A DNA stretch of 64,000 nucleotides from Desulfuromonadales bacterium (GCA_030145195.1 JAQYVY010000006.1:1-64000), one strand, 5' to 3'. Positions 41,442 to 49,955 are shown, numbered from the stretch's first letter. Numbers and translations: made by a program. Notes: a model not told the origin generated them from the letters alone.

Positions 41442-43805
41442 TTAATACCCAAGCTCAACTTCAGCAAGTGTTTCTGCTAGATGCGCACGAATCTTGGAAC
41501 TACTATCCATGTTGTGGATTTCGGTGTAGCGGTGCTGGACCATCTCCAAAGAGACTCCTTTCAGAAAAGCCTTGGTGCGGGGGATAAACGGCGCTGGTAT
41601 GGAGAATTCTCGCAGCCCCATGCCAAGCAGCAACAAGAGATTAAGCGGGTCTGTGGCCATCTCGCCACAGAGGCAAACCCCTTTGCCAAGAGAAAGGGCT
41701 GTATCGGTCACTTCATAAAGGGCTTGTATCACTGCGGGATGGAGTGGGTCGTAATATTTGCTGACCAACGGGTTGTTGCGATCCGCTGCGAGCAGATATT
41801 GAACCAGATCGTTGGTTCCAAGGGCAAAGAAGTCAACTATGTTAGCCAGTTGAGGGACCATGCGAACTGCCGCAGGGACTTCAATCATGACCCCGATCGG
41901 AATGTCTTTCAGGTAGGGCAATCCTTCTCGCTCGAGATTCTCCTTTGCTTCGCGCACCACTTCAATGCATTCACGCGTCTCATCCATACTGGAAATCATC
42001 GGGAAGAGCAGTTTGACCGGACCGTGTTGTCCTGCCAACAAGATGGCTTCTATCTGGGTGCGGAAAATATCACGATTGTCGAGTGAAACCCTGACTGAGC
42101 GCCAGCCCATAAAGGGGTTGTCTTCTTTGGGCGGCTGGAAGTAAGGCAGACCCTTGTCGCCGCCGATGTCTAGTGTCCGAATCGTGACTGGTTGGTCTTT
42201 GAATTCTTTAACAACCCGGCTGTAAAGTTCGTACTGGTCTTCGCGGCTGGGAAAATCGCCGCGGGCCATATAGGGGAACTCGGTTCGGTAGAGGCCCACA
42301 CCTTCAGCTCCAAAGCGTTTGGCGACGCTTATGTCGCTGATTAATCCAATGTTGGCGCGCAGTGTAATTCGTTCGCCATCAGCGGTTTCTGCGGGTTGAT
42401 CACGATACTCATCAAGGCGGCAGAGCTCACGGTTCTGGTCTTCTTGTAGTCGCAGATACTCGTTCTTTACCGTTTCCAGCGGATTGATGTAGATGCGGCC
42501 TGAGTTGGCATCGACAATTAAGCTGTCGTCGGGAGCGATGTTCTTTAACGCGCCGCGAACGGCAACGATGGCAGGGATGCCCATCGATTTCGCCATGATA
42601 ACAGCGTGGGCATTTTTCTCTCCGCTTTCGGTGACGATGGCGAGGAGATGCTCAGTATCGAGTGATGCCATGTCGGAAGGTAGAATTTGTCGTGCCACCA
42701 GAATACTTGGGTGTCTCAAGCGGAGAGTTCGGTCTGAGGTGTCACCGACCAGATTGGCGAGAATACGACGGCCGATATCTTCCATATCTGCCGCCCGCTC
42801 CCTGAGGTAGGGGTCTTCCATATTGTCGAATGCCTCAATGTAGCCAGCAACGACTTTCTCCAGAGCGTAGGTGGCACCGTGCCTTTTTCGAATCTCTTTC
42901 TTTAGCTTTTTGATAAAACTGCGATCCTCGAGGATCATCAGGTGCGTATGGAAAATTGAAGCATCATTCTCTGAAAGACGTTTTGCGACGCGCTTTTCCA
43001 GGTAAATCGTCTGGATACAGGTCTTCTCCAGAGCACTATCCAAACTCTTTAGCTCTGCCTCAATGTCGATCTCTTCCTCGTGTAGGATGTCGGAAAACCC
43101 AAGGCGCTCCTCAAGTATGGATGCCGGACCGAAAGCGACACCAGGGTAGGCGACGTTACCCGCCAAGGTTTTTTGACCCGTAGCCTCTTCTGCTTCTTCT
43201 CTACTCTCAAGGGATTTCAGAGAGTTAAGGGAGTTAAGGGCATGGGTTGCGGCTTCTGTGACACGCTGATTCTCCTCTTCGTGTTGACGGATTGAGTCGA
43301 GAAGGCGTGCGTTAACTACGATGGAAGAGATCTGAAAGGCGATAGTGGATAAGGCGCTAATCTCGTCCTTGCTGAATTGACGGGGTTTTTTAGTCTGTAA
43401 AACAATAACGCCGAGTGGGTTTTTGCGGTCAAACAAAGGGATACCAAGGAATGAGTGGAATCGTTCCTCCCCGGTTTCCTTGAAGTAGCGGTAGCTGGGA
43501 TGTTCTTGAGGTTCTTCGATGGCTATGGCGTGGCGTTTTTGGGCCGCCATGCCGGTGAGCCCTTCACCAATACGAAGGGTGACTTTGCCAACAGCACGAC
43601 GTGAAAGCCCTTTGGTGGCGCGCAAGCGTAGAGTTTCGTTGTCGGCTTCGAGGAGATAGATGGAGCAAACGTCTGTACCCATGCGACGTGCCACAAGTGA
43701 CACAATGTTGCTAAGGGTCTCGTCGAGGTCGTGTGACTGTAGAATCAGCGTGCTGATATCTTCAAGTGTGGCAACGCCTATTTGTGTTGATGGTTTGGGT
43801 GACAT
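41442..43805 (-). CDS. ptsP: GAF-containing phosphoenolpyruvate-protein phosphotransferase
   Basis: PtsP is the enzyme I of the nitrogen-type PTS, which passes phosphate from PEP to NPr and regulates rather than transports. The 787-residue protein has a GAF domain (about 15-175), then the enzyme I parts: HPr-binding region with FHTHLMILEDRSF near 292, the phospho-His region ESGEKNAHAVIMAKSMGIPA near 410, and the PEP-binding barrel with EGVGLYRTEFPYM near 510 and FALGTNDLVQY near 680. The phospho-His loop lacks the common TSH triplet and reads NAH instead, but the His is kept. The ATG overlaps a small upstream frame. Confidence 0.93.
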   Translation of the reverse strand: MSPKPSTQIGVATLEDISTLILQSHDLDETLSNIVSLVARRMGTDVCSIYLLEADNETLRLRATKGLSRRAVGKVTLRIGEGLTGMAAQKRHAIAIEEPQEHPSYRYFKETGEERFHSFLGIPLFDRKNPLGVIVLQTKKPRQFSKDEISALSTIAFQISSIVVNARLLDSIRQHEEENQRVTEAATHALNSLNSLKSLESREEAEEATGQKTLAGNVAYPGVAFGPASILEERLGFSDILHEEEIDIEAELKSLDSALEKTCIQTIYLEKRVAKRLSENDASIFHTHLMILEDRSFIKKLKKEIRKRHGATYALEKVVAGYIEAFDNMEDPYLRERAADMEDIGRRILANLVGDTSDRTLRLRHPSILVARQILPSDMASLDTEHLLAIVTESGEKNAHAVIMAKSMGIPAIVAVRGALKNIAPDDSLIVDANSGRIYINPLETVKNEYLRLQEDQNRELCRLDEYRDQPAETADGERITLRANIGLISDISVAKRFGAEGVGLYRTEFPYMARGDFPSREDQYELYSRVVKEFKDQPVTIRTLDIGGDKGLPYFQPPKEDNPFMGWRSVRVSLDNRDIFRTQIEAILLAGQHGPVKLLFPMISSMDETRECIEVVREAKENLEREGLPYLKDIPIGVMIEVPAAVRMVPQLANIVDFFALGTNDLVQYLLAADRNNPLVSKYYDPLHPAVIQALYEVTDTALSLGKGVCLCGEMATDPLNLLLLLGMGLREFSIPAPFIPRTKAFLKGVSLEMVQHRYTEIHNMDSSSKIRAHLAETLAEVELGY

Positions 43806-43939
43806 TAGCTTTCCGTCTGTTGTTCTGTGAGGCTAATCCTGTCCCTTTCGTCGCGCAAGATCTCTTGTTGTTCGATCTTCAACAAAACCAGCGCCGTCGT
43901 GCTTTGTCCGTAAGCCAGGGGGCTGGTGGTTGATGACAT
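43805..43939 (-). CDS. possible 44-residue ORF coupled to ptsP
   Basis: This small frame ends TAATG, its stop sharing one base with the ptsP start, an arrangement typical of translational coupling. The product would be charged and helical in its second half (LVLLKIEQQEILRDERDR). No ribosome site precedes the ATG, and an in-frame ATG at 43951 is equally possible. I do not recognise it. Confidence 0.3.
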   Translation of the reverse strand: MSSTTSPLAYGQSTTALVLLKIEQQEILRDERDRISLTEQQTES

Positions 43940-44106
43940 AAGTATACACATGGGACGCTGAGTGGATAGATACGCTACGCCATGATAGCGGAAGGTCTAT
44001 GGTTTGATGAAGTAAAAAACATTATGGGTCAGCAATAAGCTTGATTGACAGAGTTGTCAGGGGTTGATCGGTGCTTTTAGGTTGCAGGCTTTTCTGATGT
44101 GGAGAT

Positions 44107-44146
44107 AAAAAAACGCCGCACGGGGGAGAGAGATCCCGTGGCGGCG
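44107..44146 (-). terminator. strong terminator ending the predicted sRNA
   Basis: On the minus strand CGCCGCCACGGG and CCCGTGCGGCG pair (one bulged C) over a CU-rich loop of about ten bases, followed by seven T. Confidence 0.92.
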
Positions 44147-44199
44147 CAAACAAGGGAACAGGATTCCGTTAAGATGGAAGAGTTGTCCCTAGACAGTTA
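44107..44199 (-). ncRNA. predicted sigma-54-dependent small RNA, about 93 nt
   Basis: A consensus -24/-12 promoter at 44210-44226 sets a start near 44199, and an intrinsic terminator ends at 44107. Between them there is no ATG or credible coding frame. The 5' part can form a hairpin (AGGGACA with TGTTCCCT) and the terminator loop reads ATCTCTCTCC, a CU-rich single strand suited to pairing with Shine-Dalgarno sites. Two ANGGA motifs (AGGGA, ACGGA), the CsrA-binding pattern, are also present. Two palindromes about 120 and 186 bases upstream sit where activator sites belong. The RNA itself and its targets are inferred, not shown. Confidence 0.7.
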
Positions 44200-44209
44200 T
44201 AACTCCTTT

Positions 44210-44226
44210 AGCAATCTTTGTGCCAA
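44210..44226 (-). promoter_or_regulatory. consensus sigma-54 promoter
   Basis: The minus strand reads TTGGCACAAAGATTGCT, matching YTGGCACR-N4-TTGCW at every defined position. The next gene downstream is ptsP, but a terminator intervenes after about 93 nt. Confidence 0.88.
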
Positions 44227-44311
44227 AAGTTCATGCTTTCTCATTGGCCCCATTTTCTGGGCCTTTGAGCAGTTTTTTGGGTATGTGACGGCGCGGGGTG
44301 AGGCTTGAAGT

Positions 44312-44327
44312 GTGCCACTAGTGGCAC
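44312..44327. promoter_or_regulatory. palindromic activator site 1
   Basis: GTGCCACTAGTGGCAC is a perfect 16-bp palindrome centred about 120 bases upstream of the predicted RNA start. It shares GTGCCA-N4-TGGCAC with sites at 44378 and 46781, all flanking the same activator gene. Confidence 0.8.
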
Positions 44328-44377
44328 TGTCTTGTACCGTATATAGGGAAAACGCCGGAAAAGCGGGTGATATGGCT

Positions 44378-44393
44378 GTGCCATTATTGGCAC
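44378..44393. promoter_or_regulatory. palindromic activator site 2
   Basis: GTGCCATTATTGGCAC, one inner mismatch from a perfect palindrome, lies 66 bp from site 1, about six helical turns, and about 186 bases upstream of the predicted RNA start. Confidence 0.8.
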
Positions 44394-44458
44394 AACAAAT
44401 TTAATCCGTAGCAGTAATTGATAGACGGGCGGGTTGAGGGTCGATTCCGACCGGTATT

Positions 44459-46735
44459 TCAGGAGGGCTCTTTGAAGTCTGAACCGCTAAGGCCGTAACG
44501 ATTGATCATACGATAAAAAGTACGTCTGGGAATGCTGGCCTGGCGAGCGGCGGCAGAAACGTTGCCCTTCTCTTCGCGCAAATAACGGGTGAGCAGGCTC
44601 TTCTCAATCTGGTTAACGTGCTTCTGACGTTGACTGCGCAGGTTGGTTTGGTTCTGTTCGTCAGGTGCCTGCAGCAGGAGTTCACCGAAGATGACCGGTA
44701 GATTGCTCAATCGTATAATTTCGTCGTGGGTCAATACCGCTGCTCGTTCAATAATGTTCTGCAACTCTCTGATATTCCCCGGCCAATGGTATTGACGCAT
44801 GGCCAGAATTGCCCGATCTTCAATTCCGACCAGAGATTTGTTGACCCTGGTGCTGGCCTTGACAATGAAGATCTGAACCAGCTCATCCAGCGACTCAAGC
44901 CGGCTGCGGAGGGGCGGCATCGTAATGGTGAAGACGTTCAGTCGATAGAAGAGGTCTTCACGGAACCAGCCCTCTTCGACCCCTTTTTCAAGGTTGCGAT
45001 TGGTGGCAGCGATCAGACGGACATCCACCTTGGTTACGTCGTTCCCTCCGACGGGTCGAATCTCACCGCTGTCGAGTACGCGCAGAAGCTCTGCCTGCAA
45101 TTTGGGTGTGATGTCACCGACTTCGTCGAGGAAAATTGTGCCGCCATCGGCTGCTTCAAAAAGTCCGCGTTTTTCGCTGATAGCGCCGGTGAAGGCACCT
45201 TTTTTGTGACCGAAAAGTTCACTTTCGAGGAGGCTGTCAGTTAAGGTTGTGCAGTTGACGGTTACCAGCGGTTTGTCCGATCGTTGGCTCTGAGCATGAA
45301 TGGCGCGGGCCGTAAGCTCTTTGCCGGTACCGCTTTCACCGCGAATCAGAACCGTCGTTGGCGTTGGTCCGACTTGGTGGATGAGCCGGATAACCTCAAT
45401 GGTGCGGGGATCTTTTCCCGCAATCGAGGTTTCGCCAAATTCCTGATTCAGGGCGCGTTGTGCCAGTTCATATTTCTGGGTCAATTTGATGTGGTCTTCT
45501 TCCAGGCGTTTAAGGGAGTAGGGCAGGCACATGTCTCTTTCCGCAAGTTCCCGATATACCGCAACCGCGTACTCTCGGCAGTCAGGGTAACCGCAGGCAC
45601 CACAATTTAACTCATCATTCTGGTCGTACTTGTCGGTCGCCTGTAGAATCTGGCGTAATCGCTCGCTACTCGGCATACTTGGCCGTTTGTAATTGTTGGA
45701 GAAGGTTCTCGAAAACTTGGGCAGTGGTACGTCGGCGATATAGGTTGATTTGGTGCGATAGTAGAGATCGTGACTCAGGTGCTGGTCGATGATCAGGTTG
45801 CGCTTGGAAAAGGTGGTCAGGCGATTGTTCCTGCCAGGGCCGCCAATGCAGCCGCCGTTGCAAAAGCGGATGTCGACCAGCTTTGGCGAGATTCGTTTTG
45901 CGGCTAAATCTTTGATGACCTCCAGAGCGTTTTCTTCACCCTCAGTTTCCACATAGTCCGGGTTGACTATGTGGCTGTCGATATCGAAGGCTTGAAATGG
46001 GCCGCCGGAAATCGCAAACAGCCGACCACGCTGTGGCTGGATGCCGTCAAAGGCGGTCTCTCCCATCCGTTTGAGGTCCAAGCCATTCTCGGTAAAGAGT
46101 TGACTCAGTTCCTGATATGAGATGACGCAATCTATAGCGCCCTCGGTTTGTTCGGTCGTAATCTCAAACTTTCCAGCAAGGCACGAACTGACGTAGATTA
46201 CCGGCGTCTGAGGGTCAATGCGGCTTTTGATGAAGAGGCCAATGGCGACCATCGGTGAGACGGCACCAATCAGGTTTTTAAGAAGTTGCGGGTAGTGTCG
46301 TTCAATTAGCTCAACGATGGTCGGACAGTGGGTTGTGATCAGGGGGAAGGCTCGGTCTTGTGCCAGGGCTTCACTGTAGCTTTCGCGCAGCAGGTCGACG
46401 CCTGCCGCACCCTCGTGAACCTCTTTGAAGCCGAGTCGGCGTAGTCCTGTTACGAGTTGTCCAGATTTGATGTCATTGAAGAAGGCCGGGTGTGAGCAGC
46501 CGAGGATCGCGATCGGCGACTTGTCGGCGGCAAGGAACTGCCGACACTCTTCGATGTGGTCGGTTGTGATCTTGGCTTTTTGCGAGCAAATTTGTACGCA
46601 TTTACCGCAGGCAATGCAACGATCGCTAATCACTTCAACGTAATTGCTGCGAACGCCAATTGCCTTGACCGGGCAGTTGCGAACGCAGGCGTAACATTTT
46701 CGGCAATTCTCTTTTATGGTGATGATTGGACCCAT
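44459..46735 (-). CDS. sigma-54 activator with ferredoxin and [FeFe]-hydrogenase-like sensor domains
   Basis: The 758-residue protein has two [4Fe-4S] ferredoxin motifs (Cys 11/14/17/21 and 40/43/46/50), a shortened [FeFe]-hydrogenase-like domain (about 60-305), another 4Fe-4S motif (Cys 378/381/386 and 403), a sigma-54 AAA domain (about 430-670, GESGTGKE, GAFTGA at 513-518) and a Fis-type helix-turn-helix at the end. H-cluster Cys positions are kept: THCP (137), SSCLAGKFE (185), FCNGGC (292, 296). The proton-transfer Cys of TSCCP is His, as expected for a sensor rather than an enzyme. The ATG at 46735 has GAAGGA upstream. It probably senses H2 or redox state and acts on the adjacent palindromes. 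Confidence 0.88.
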   Translation of the reverse strand: MGPIITIKENCRKCYACVRNCPVKAIGVRSNYVEVISDRCIACGKCVQICSQKAKITTDHIEECRQFLAADKSPIAILGCSHPAFFNDIKSGQLVTGLRRLGFKEVHEGAAGVDLLRESYSEALAQDRAFPLITTHCPTIVELIERHYPQLLKNLIGAVSPMVAIGLFIKSRIDPQTPVIYVSSCLAGKFEITTEQTEGAIDCVISYQELSQLFTENGLDLKRMGETAFDGIQPQRGRLFAISGGPFQAFDIDSHIVNPDYVETEGEENALEVIKDLAAKRISPKLVDIRFCNGGCIGGPGRNNRLTTFSKRNLIIDQHLSHDLYYRTKSTYIADVPLPKFSRTFSNNYKRPSMPSSERLRQILQATDKYDQNDELNCGACGYPDCREYAVAVYRELAERDMCLPYSLKRLEEDHIKLTQKYELAQRALNQEFGETSIAGKDPRTIEVIRLIHQVGPTPTTVLIRGESGTGKELTARAIHAQSQRSDKPLVTVNCTTLTDSLLESELFGHKKGAFTGAISEKRGLFEAADGGTIFLDEVGDITPKLQAELLRVLDSGEIRPVGGNDVTKVDVRLIAATNRNLEKGVEEGWFREDLFYRLNVFTITMPPLRSRLESLDELVQIFIVKASTRVNKSLVGIEDRAILAMRQYHWPGNIRELQNIIERAAVLTHDEIIRLSNLPVIFGELLLQAPDEQNQTNLRSQRQKHVNQIEKSLLTRYLREEKGNVSAAARQASIPRRTFYRMINRYGLSGSDFKEPS

Positions 46736-46780
46736 AATAGTCCTTCGGTGATTAGCCCGCGGGTGGAAAGATTTTAGATT

Positions 46781-46796
46781 GTGCCACTTTTGGCAC
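46781..46796. promoter_or_regulatory. palindromic activator site 3, in front of the activator gene
   Basis: GTGCCACTTTTGGCAC lies 46-61 bases upstream of the activator ATG. No -12 TTGC box follows on either strand, so it probably serves autoregulation rather than sigma-54 activation. Confidence 0.72.
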
Positions 46797-46860
46797 GACC
46801 ATGTCAAACGGGATTTAATATGACCCCCCCCCTTTTTTTACTCGTTGCAACGACAGAAAC

Positions 46861-46891
46861 AAAAAGGGGCGCCTCTGTACGGAGGCGCCCC
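46861..46891 (-). terminator. terminator of the hydroxyacid dehydrogenase gene
   Basis: GGGGCGCCTC and GAGGCGCCCC form a perfect 10-bp stem with a 6-base loop; on the minus strand a run of T follows. It isolates the activator gene from the upstream gene. Confidence 0.92.
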
Positions 46892-46927
46892 TGTGGGTTT
46901 GTTCAGTTGCTCAACAACAAAAGATCT

Positions 46928-47794
46928 TTATCGCCGAAGCACCTTGATCACAGCAGAGAAGTCTTCTTCGCCTCGACCATCTTTAACCGCTTGCTCGTAA
47001 ACTTTGAGAATGGCGTCATTGGCTGGTAACTCTAGATTTTCTTTGTCGGCGACTTCTTTGACAATCTGCAACCCTTCATAAACATACTTGAGGGCCAGGT
47101 TTCGGGAGAAGTCCCCACGCGAGATGGTGCGGCCCTTGGAGTGCAAGAGCGGCGAGGCGACGCCGCCAGAATCAAGCACTTCGAGAATCCTGTCGGCGCT
47201 GAAGCCCAATTTGTCGCCGAAAACCAGGGCTTCGGCCAGACCTTCCATTAGGTGGGCCTGGAACAGCGTGACCACGAACTTCATCCGGGTCGCGGAACCA
47301 ACCTCGCCGACATGGATGAGGTTAAGCGCAAAATAGGAGAAGAGTTCGCGGCAGCGACCGAGCAGCGCTGGGTCACCGCCAGCCAGGACTGTGAGCATGC
47401 CATTGGCTGCATGCTCCTTGGTGCCCCAGACCGGTGCTTCCAAAAACATAATGCGCTGTTTGGTGGCTTTTTCCGCAAGTTCCAGGGTTGTCTCCAGGGA
47501 ATGTGTGCCCATATCGACGAGGATGGTGCCAGGATCAAGGCCGTCAAGAAAACCTGTTTCCGTCGAAAGAGCGGCTTCCAGTTCTTCTCGCTCGGCCAGA
47601 ATCACGATGACCAGATCCTTGCCCTTGGTGGCTTCCACGGCCGTTGACGCTCCGGTCGCTCCACGTTTCACCAGATCACTGACCGCTTCAGCATTATTGT
47701 CAAAAACGGTCAGATTATAGTTACCCTTAATCAGGTTGATTGCCATGTGCTTACCAACCGTCCCGAGTCCAACAAAACCAACCTCTTTAATCAT
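46928..47794 (-). CDS. NAD(P)-dependent beta-hydroxyacid dehydrogenase
   Basis: The 288-residue protein belongs to the 3-hydroxyisobutyrate dehydrogenase family, close to the glyoxylate/succinic semialdehyde reductases. The dinucleotide-binding GFVGLGTVGKHMA is at residue 6, a substrate-binding motif EAPVWGTKEHA near 120 and the catalytic Lys in GSATRMKFV near 170. The motif at 120 differs from the DAPVSGG form of true 3-hydroxyisobutyrate dehydrogenases. A single-gene unit with its own terminator. Confidence 0.87.
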   Translation of the reverse strand: MIKEVGFVGLGTVGKHMAINLIKGNYNLTVFDNNAEAVSDLVKRGATGASTAVEATKGKDLVIVILAEREELEAALSTETGFLDGLDPGTILVDMGTHSLETTLELAEKATKQRIMFLEAPVWGTKEHAANGMLTVLAGGDPALLGRCRELFSYFALNLIHVGEVGSATRMKFVVTLFQAHLMEGLAEALVFGDKLGFSADRILEVLDSGGVASPLLHSKGRTISRGDFSRNLALKYVYEGLQIVKEVADKENLELPANDAILKVYEQAVKDGRGEEDFSAVIKVLRR

Positions 47795-48018
47795 GAACTT
47801 TCTCCTGTCTTGATACTTGGTAAGTAGAAACGTTTAACATCCTATACCGGGTTTCGTTGAAAAACAACCGGTATAACGGCATAGTCCCTGCCTTTTATGA
47901 ACAACCCCATAACTCAAGAGTGAATTTTAACATAGGCCCTATGAGGACAGAGTTCAAACAGGGTGAGTTCACCCCAGTAAATCAGCCGAAGTTCGCTGAT
48001 TTCAGGTCATTAGCTACC
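47795..48018. other. intergenic region with helicase-like scrap
   Basis: No gene is supported here. At 47950-47966 a 17-base stretch is identical to part of the DEAD-box helicase gene at 50852-50868, and in one frame both encode EFKQGE. This could be a tiny remnant or chance. Confidence 0.3.
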
Positions 48019-48047
48019 AGTTCATTGCGAGTCCGACAGACTGCTAG
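48019..48047 (+). repeat. 29-nt intergenic repeat, copy B
   Basis: The unit begins AGTTCATTG and ends AGTCCGACAGACTGCTAG, matching the copies at 15778 (reverse) and 49927. Confidence 0.8.
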
Positions 48048-48126
48048 CGATTAAAAGAAAGGGTTCTCTTGTTTGAGCCAGACCTCGAATATTTATCTGT
48101 TGATTCTGCTTCGTTGATTGCGGCGC

Positions 48127-48155
48127 TTGACATGGATCCTAAAGCCGATTAAATT
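48127..48155 (+). promoter_or_regulatory. probable promoter of the phosphate cotransporter gene
   Basis: TTGACA (48127-48132) and TAAATT (48150-48155) are 17 bp apart, followed by a CGCCCAA/TTGGGCG hairpin in the presumed leader. No clear Pho box is visible. Confidence 0.5.
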
Positions 48156-48223
48156 GCGCCCAATTGGCTTTATTTGGGCGTGAGTATGAGCTTGCTAACC
48201 TTTAATTCTCAAGGGCTTACCAA

Positions 48224-49909
48224 ATGATCGAACCTTTCAAGATGGGATATACTGCCGTCGGCGGACTCGGGATCTTTATTCTCGGCATGAAGTACCTGTC
48301 CGATAGTCTGCAGTCGCTTTCGGGCGGAATGATTCGCAAAGCGATCTCGTCAGTGACCACCAACCGATTTTTAGCGGTGTTGGTTGGTTTATTTGTCACG
48401 ACCTTTGTCCAGTCATCTTCGATCACTACGGTCATGGTTGTTGGTCTGACCAACGCGGGGCTGATGCAATTGACCCAGGCGATCGGCGTTATCCTCGGCG
48501 CCAACATCGGGACCACCATCACCGGTTGGATTCTGGCGGTTAAGGTCGGCAAGTACGGTCTGCTGTTGATCGCCATTGGTGTCTTCCCGATGCTCTTTTC
48601 CAAGAATGATCGGATTTCGGCGAGTTCCAAGGTGCTGGTCGCTTTGGGCCTGATCTTCTTTGGTCTGGAGATCATGAGTGGCGCGTTTAAACCACTCCGT
48701 AGTGATGAAAGCTTCATGAACCTGATGCTGACCCTTGATGCCCAGTCATTGCTGAGTATCCTCGGTTGCGTTGCAATCGGTTGCATGATGACCATGATTA
48801 TCCAGAGCAGTTCGGCGATGCTCGGTATCACCATCGCGCTCGCTGCGACTGGAGCTATCCCGCTGTATACGGCTGTCGCTCTGGTTCTGGGTGAAAACAT
48901 CGGCACCACCATCACCGCCCAGTTCGCTGCTATCGGCGGATCCATTGCCTCGCGACGCGCGGCGATGGCCCACAGCGTCTTTAACGTGCTGGGTGTTTTT
49001 ATAATTATTTCTTTCTTTTCTCCTTACGTCGACATGATCGAGAGGTTTGTGCCAGGTCTCTCAGGTTTTGTCGGTGCCGACGGGGGCCGTCCCTACATTG
49101 CCGCTCACATCGCCATGGCGCACACTTTCTTCAATGTGACCGCCACCCTGGTGATGCTGCCGTTTCTCAACCATCTGGCGAAACTGGTCACCAGGATGGT
49201 GCCAGAGAAAGCGGGCGCAGAAAAAGGCGCCTTCAAGTATATTGGTTCTCCCGGCACCATGCCCGTGGCGATGGGGATCTCGATGGTCTTTGAGGAACTC
49301 AAGCGGATGCAGGCCTCTGTTCAAGAAGTCCTGACCCATGCGGTCGATTATCTGCAGCGCGACCTCAAAGGGCGTGATCGCGTCTACCGCAAGGTCAAGG
49401 ATCTCGAAGAAGCAACCGATATCATGCAGCACGAGATCACGACCTTCACCGTCACCCTGATGCAATCCGGTGGTGCTAGTACTGCACAGTCGGAGCGGGC
49501 TTACAGCTATGTCCGTGCCGCCGACGAGCTGGAGTCGATTGCCGACTACGCCTATTCCTTCTGCTCATATATGAAAAGGCTCGATAAGCACGATCTCGAT
49601 TACAGTGCGGAGGGCTGGAAAGATTTGCGCAACTTCCATCATGAGGTGTTCACCTTCTTCACCCTAGTCTGCAATGCCTTCAATGACGAAGATGTGAGCA
49701 GTACCCGCAAGATCTACGATGAAGCGAATCGACTCAATGATCTGGCCGATGAAGTTCGTAAGGCGCATCTTGCGCGGATGAAGCAAGGTTCCTGCGGCGC
49801 ACTCCCCGCCCTGACTTTTAGCGATATGGCCGTTGCGCTGCGACGGATCAAAAACCACACGGTCAACCTGCACGAGGCGCTCTTTCACGAACTCCCGGCA
49901 GATGCTTGA
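48224..49909 (+). CDS. Na/Pi cotransporter family protein with PhoU-like tail
   Basis: The 561-residue membrane protein has the two inverted repeats of the NptA/YjbB family, each with a QSSS motif (FVQSSSITTVM near residue 64 and IIQSSSAMLGI near 190) and a GxNIGTTIT segment. The last 180 residues are cytoplasmic and helical, resembling PhoU. It probably moves phosphate with sodium; the direction cannot be told from sequence. It stands alone, flanked on both sides by copies of the 29-nt repeat. Confidence 0.9.
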   Translation: MIEPFKMGYTAVGGLGIFILGMKYLSDSLQSLSGGMIRKAISSVTTNRFLAVLVGLFVTTFVQSSSITTVMVVGLTNAGLMQLTQAIGVILGANIGTTITGWILAVKVGKYGLLLIAIGVFPMLFSKNDRISASSKVLVALGLIFFGLEIMSGAFKPLRSDESFMNLMLTLDAQSLLSILGCVAIGCMMTMIIQSSSAMLGITIALAATGAIPLYTAVALVLGENIGTTITAQFAAIGGSIASRRAAMAHSVFNVLGVFIIISFFSPYVDMIERFVPGLSGFVGADGGRPYIAAHIAMAHTFFNVTATLVMLPFLNHLAKLVTRMVPEKAGAEKGAFKYIGSPGTMPVAMGISMVFEELKRMQASVQEVLTHAVDYLQRDLKGRDRVYRKVKDLEEATDIMQHEITTFTVTLMQSGGASTAQSERAYSYVRAADELESIADYAYSFCSYMKRLDKHDLDYSAEGWKDLRNFHHEVFTFFTLVCNAFNDEDVSSTRKIYDEANRLNDLADEVRKAHLARMKQGSCGALPALTFSDMAVALRRIKNHTVNLHEALFHELPADA

Positions 49910-49926
49910 TTCCAGCACTGGCAGCG

Positions 49927-49955
49927 AGTTCATTGATAGTCCGACCGGCTGCTAG
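49927..49955 (+). repeat. 29-nt intergenic repeat, copy C
   Basis: The unit begins AGTTCATTG and ends AGTCCGACCGGCTGCTAG. It lies 18 bases after the cotransporter stop and 32 bases before the helicase start. Confidence 0.8.

Noticed and set aside
44099-44308. 69-codon plus-strand frame over the predicted sRNA
   Set aside because: It runs through the terminator hairpin and the sigma-54 promoter, has no ribosome site, and its composition is not protein-like.
44440-44458. T-arm-like GGTCGATTCCGACC as part of a tRNA
   Set aside because: No anticodon or D arm lies at the right distance; it is a short hairpin after the activator gene's stop.
46797-46830. Sigma-54 promoter formed by the right half of the third palindrome
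   Set aside because: TGGCAC is present but the -12 position does not read TTGC on either strand.
47857-48054. 65-codon frame upstream of the phosphate cotransporter
   Set aside because: No ribosome site, and its end is formed by the 29-nt repeat.
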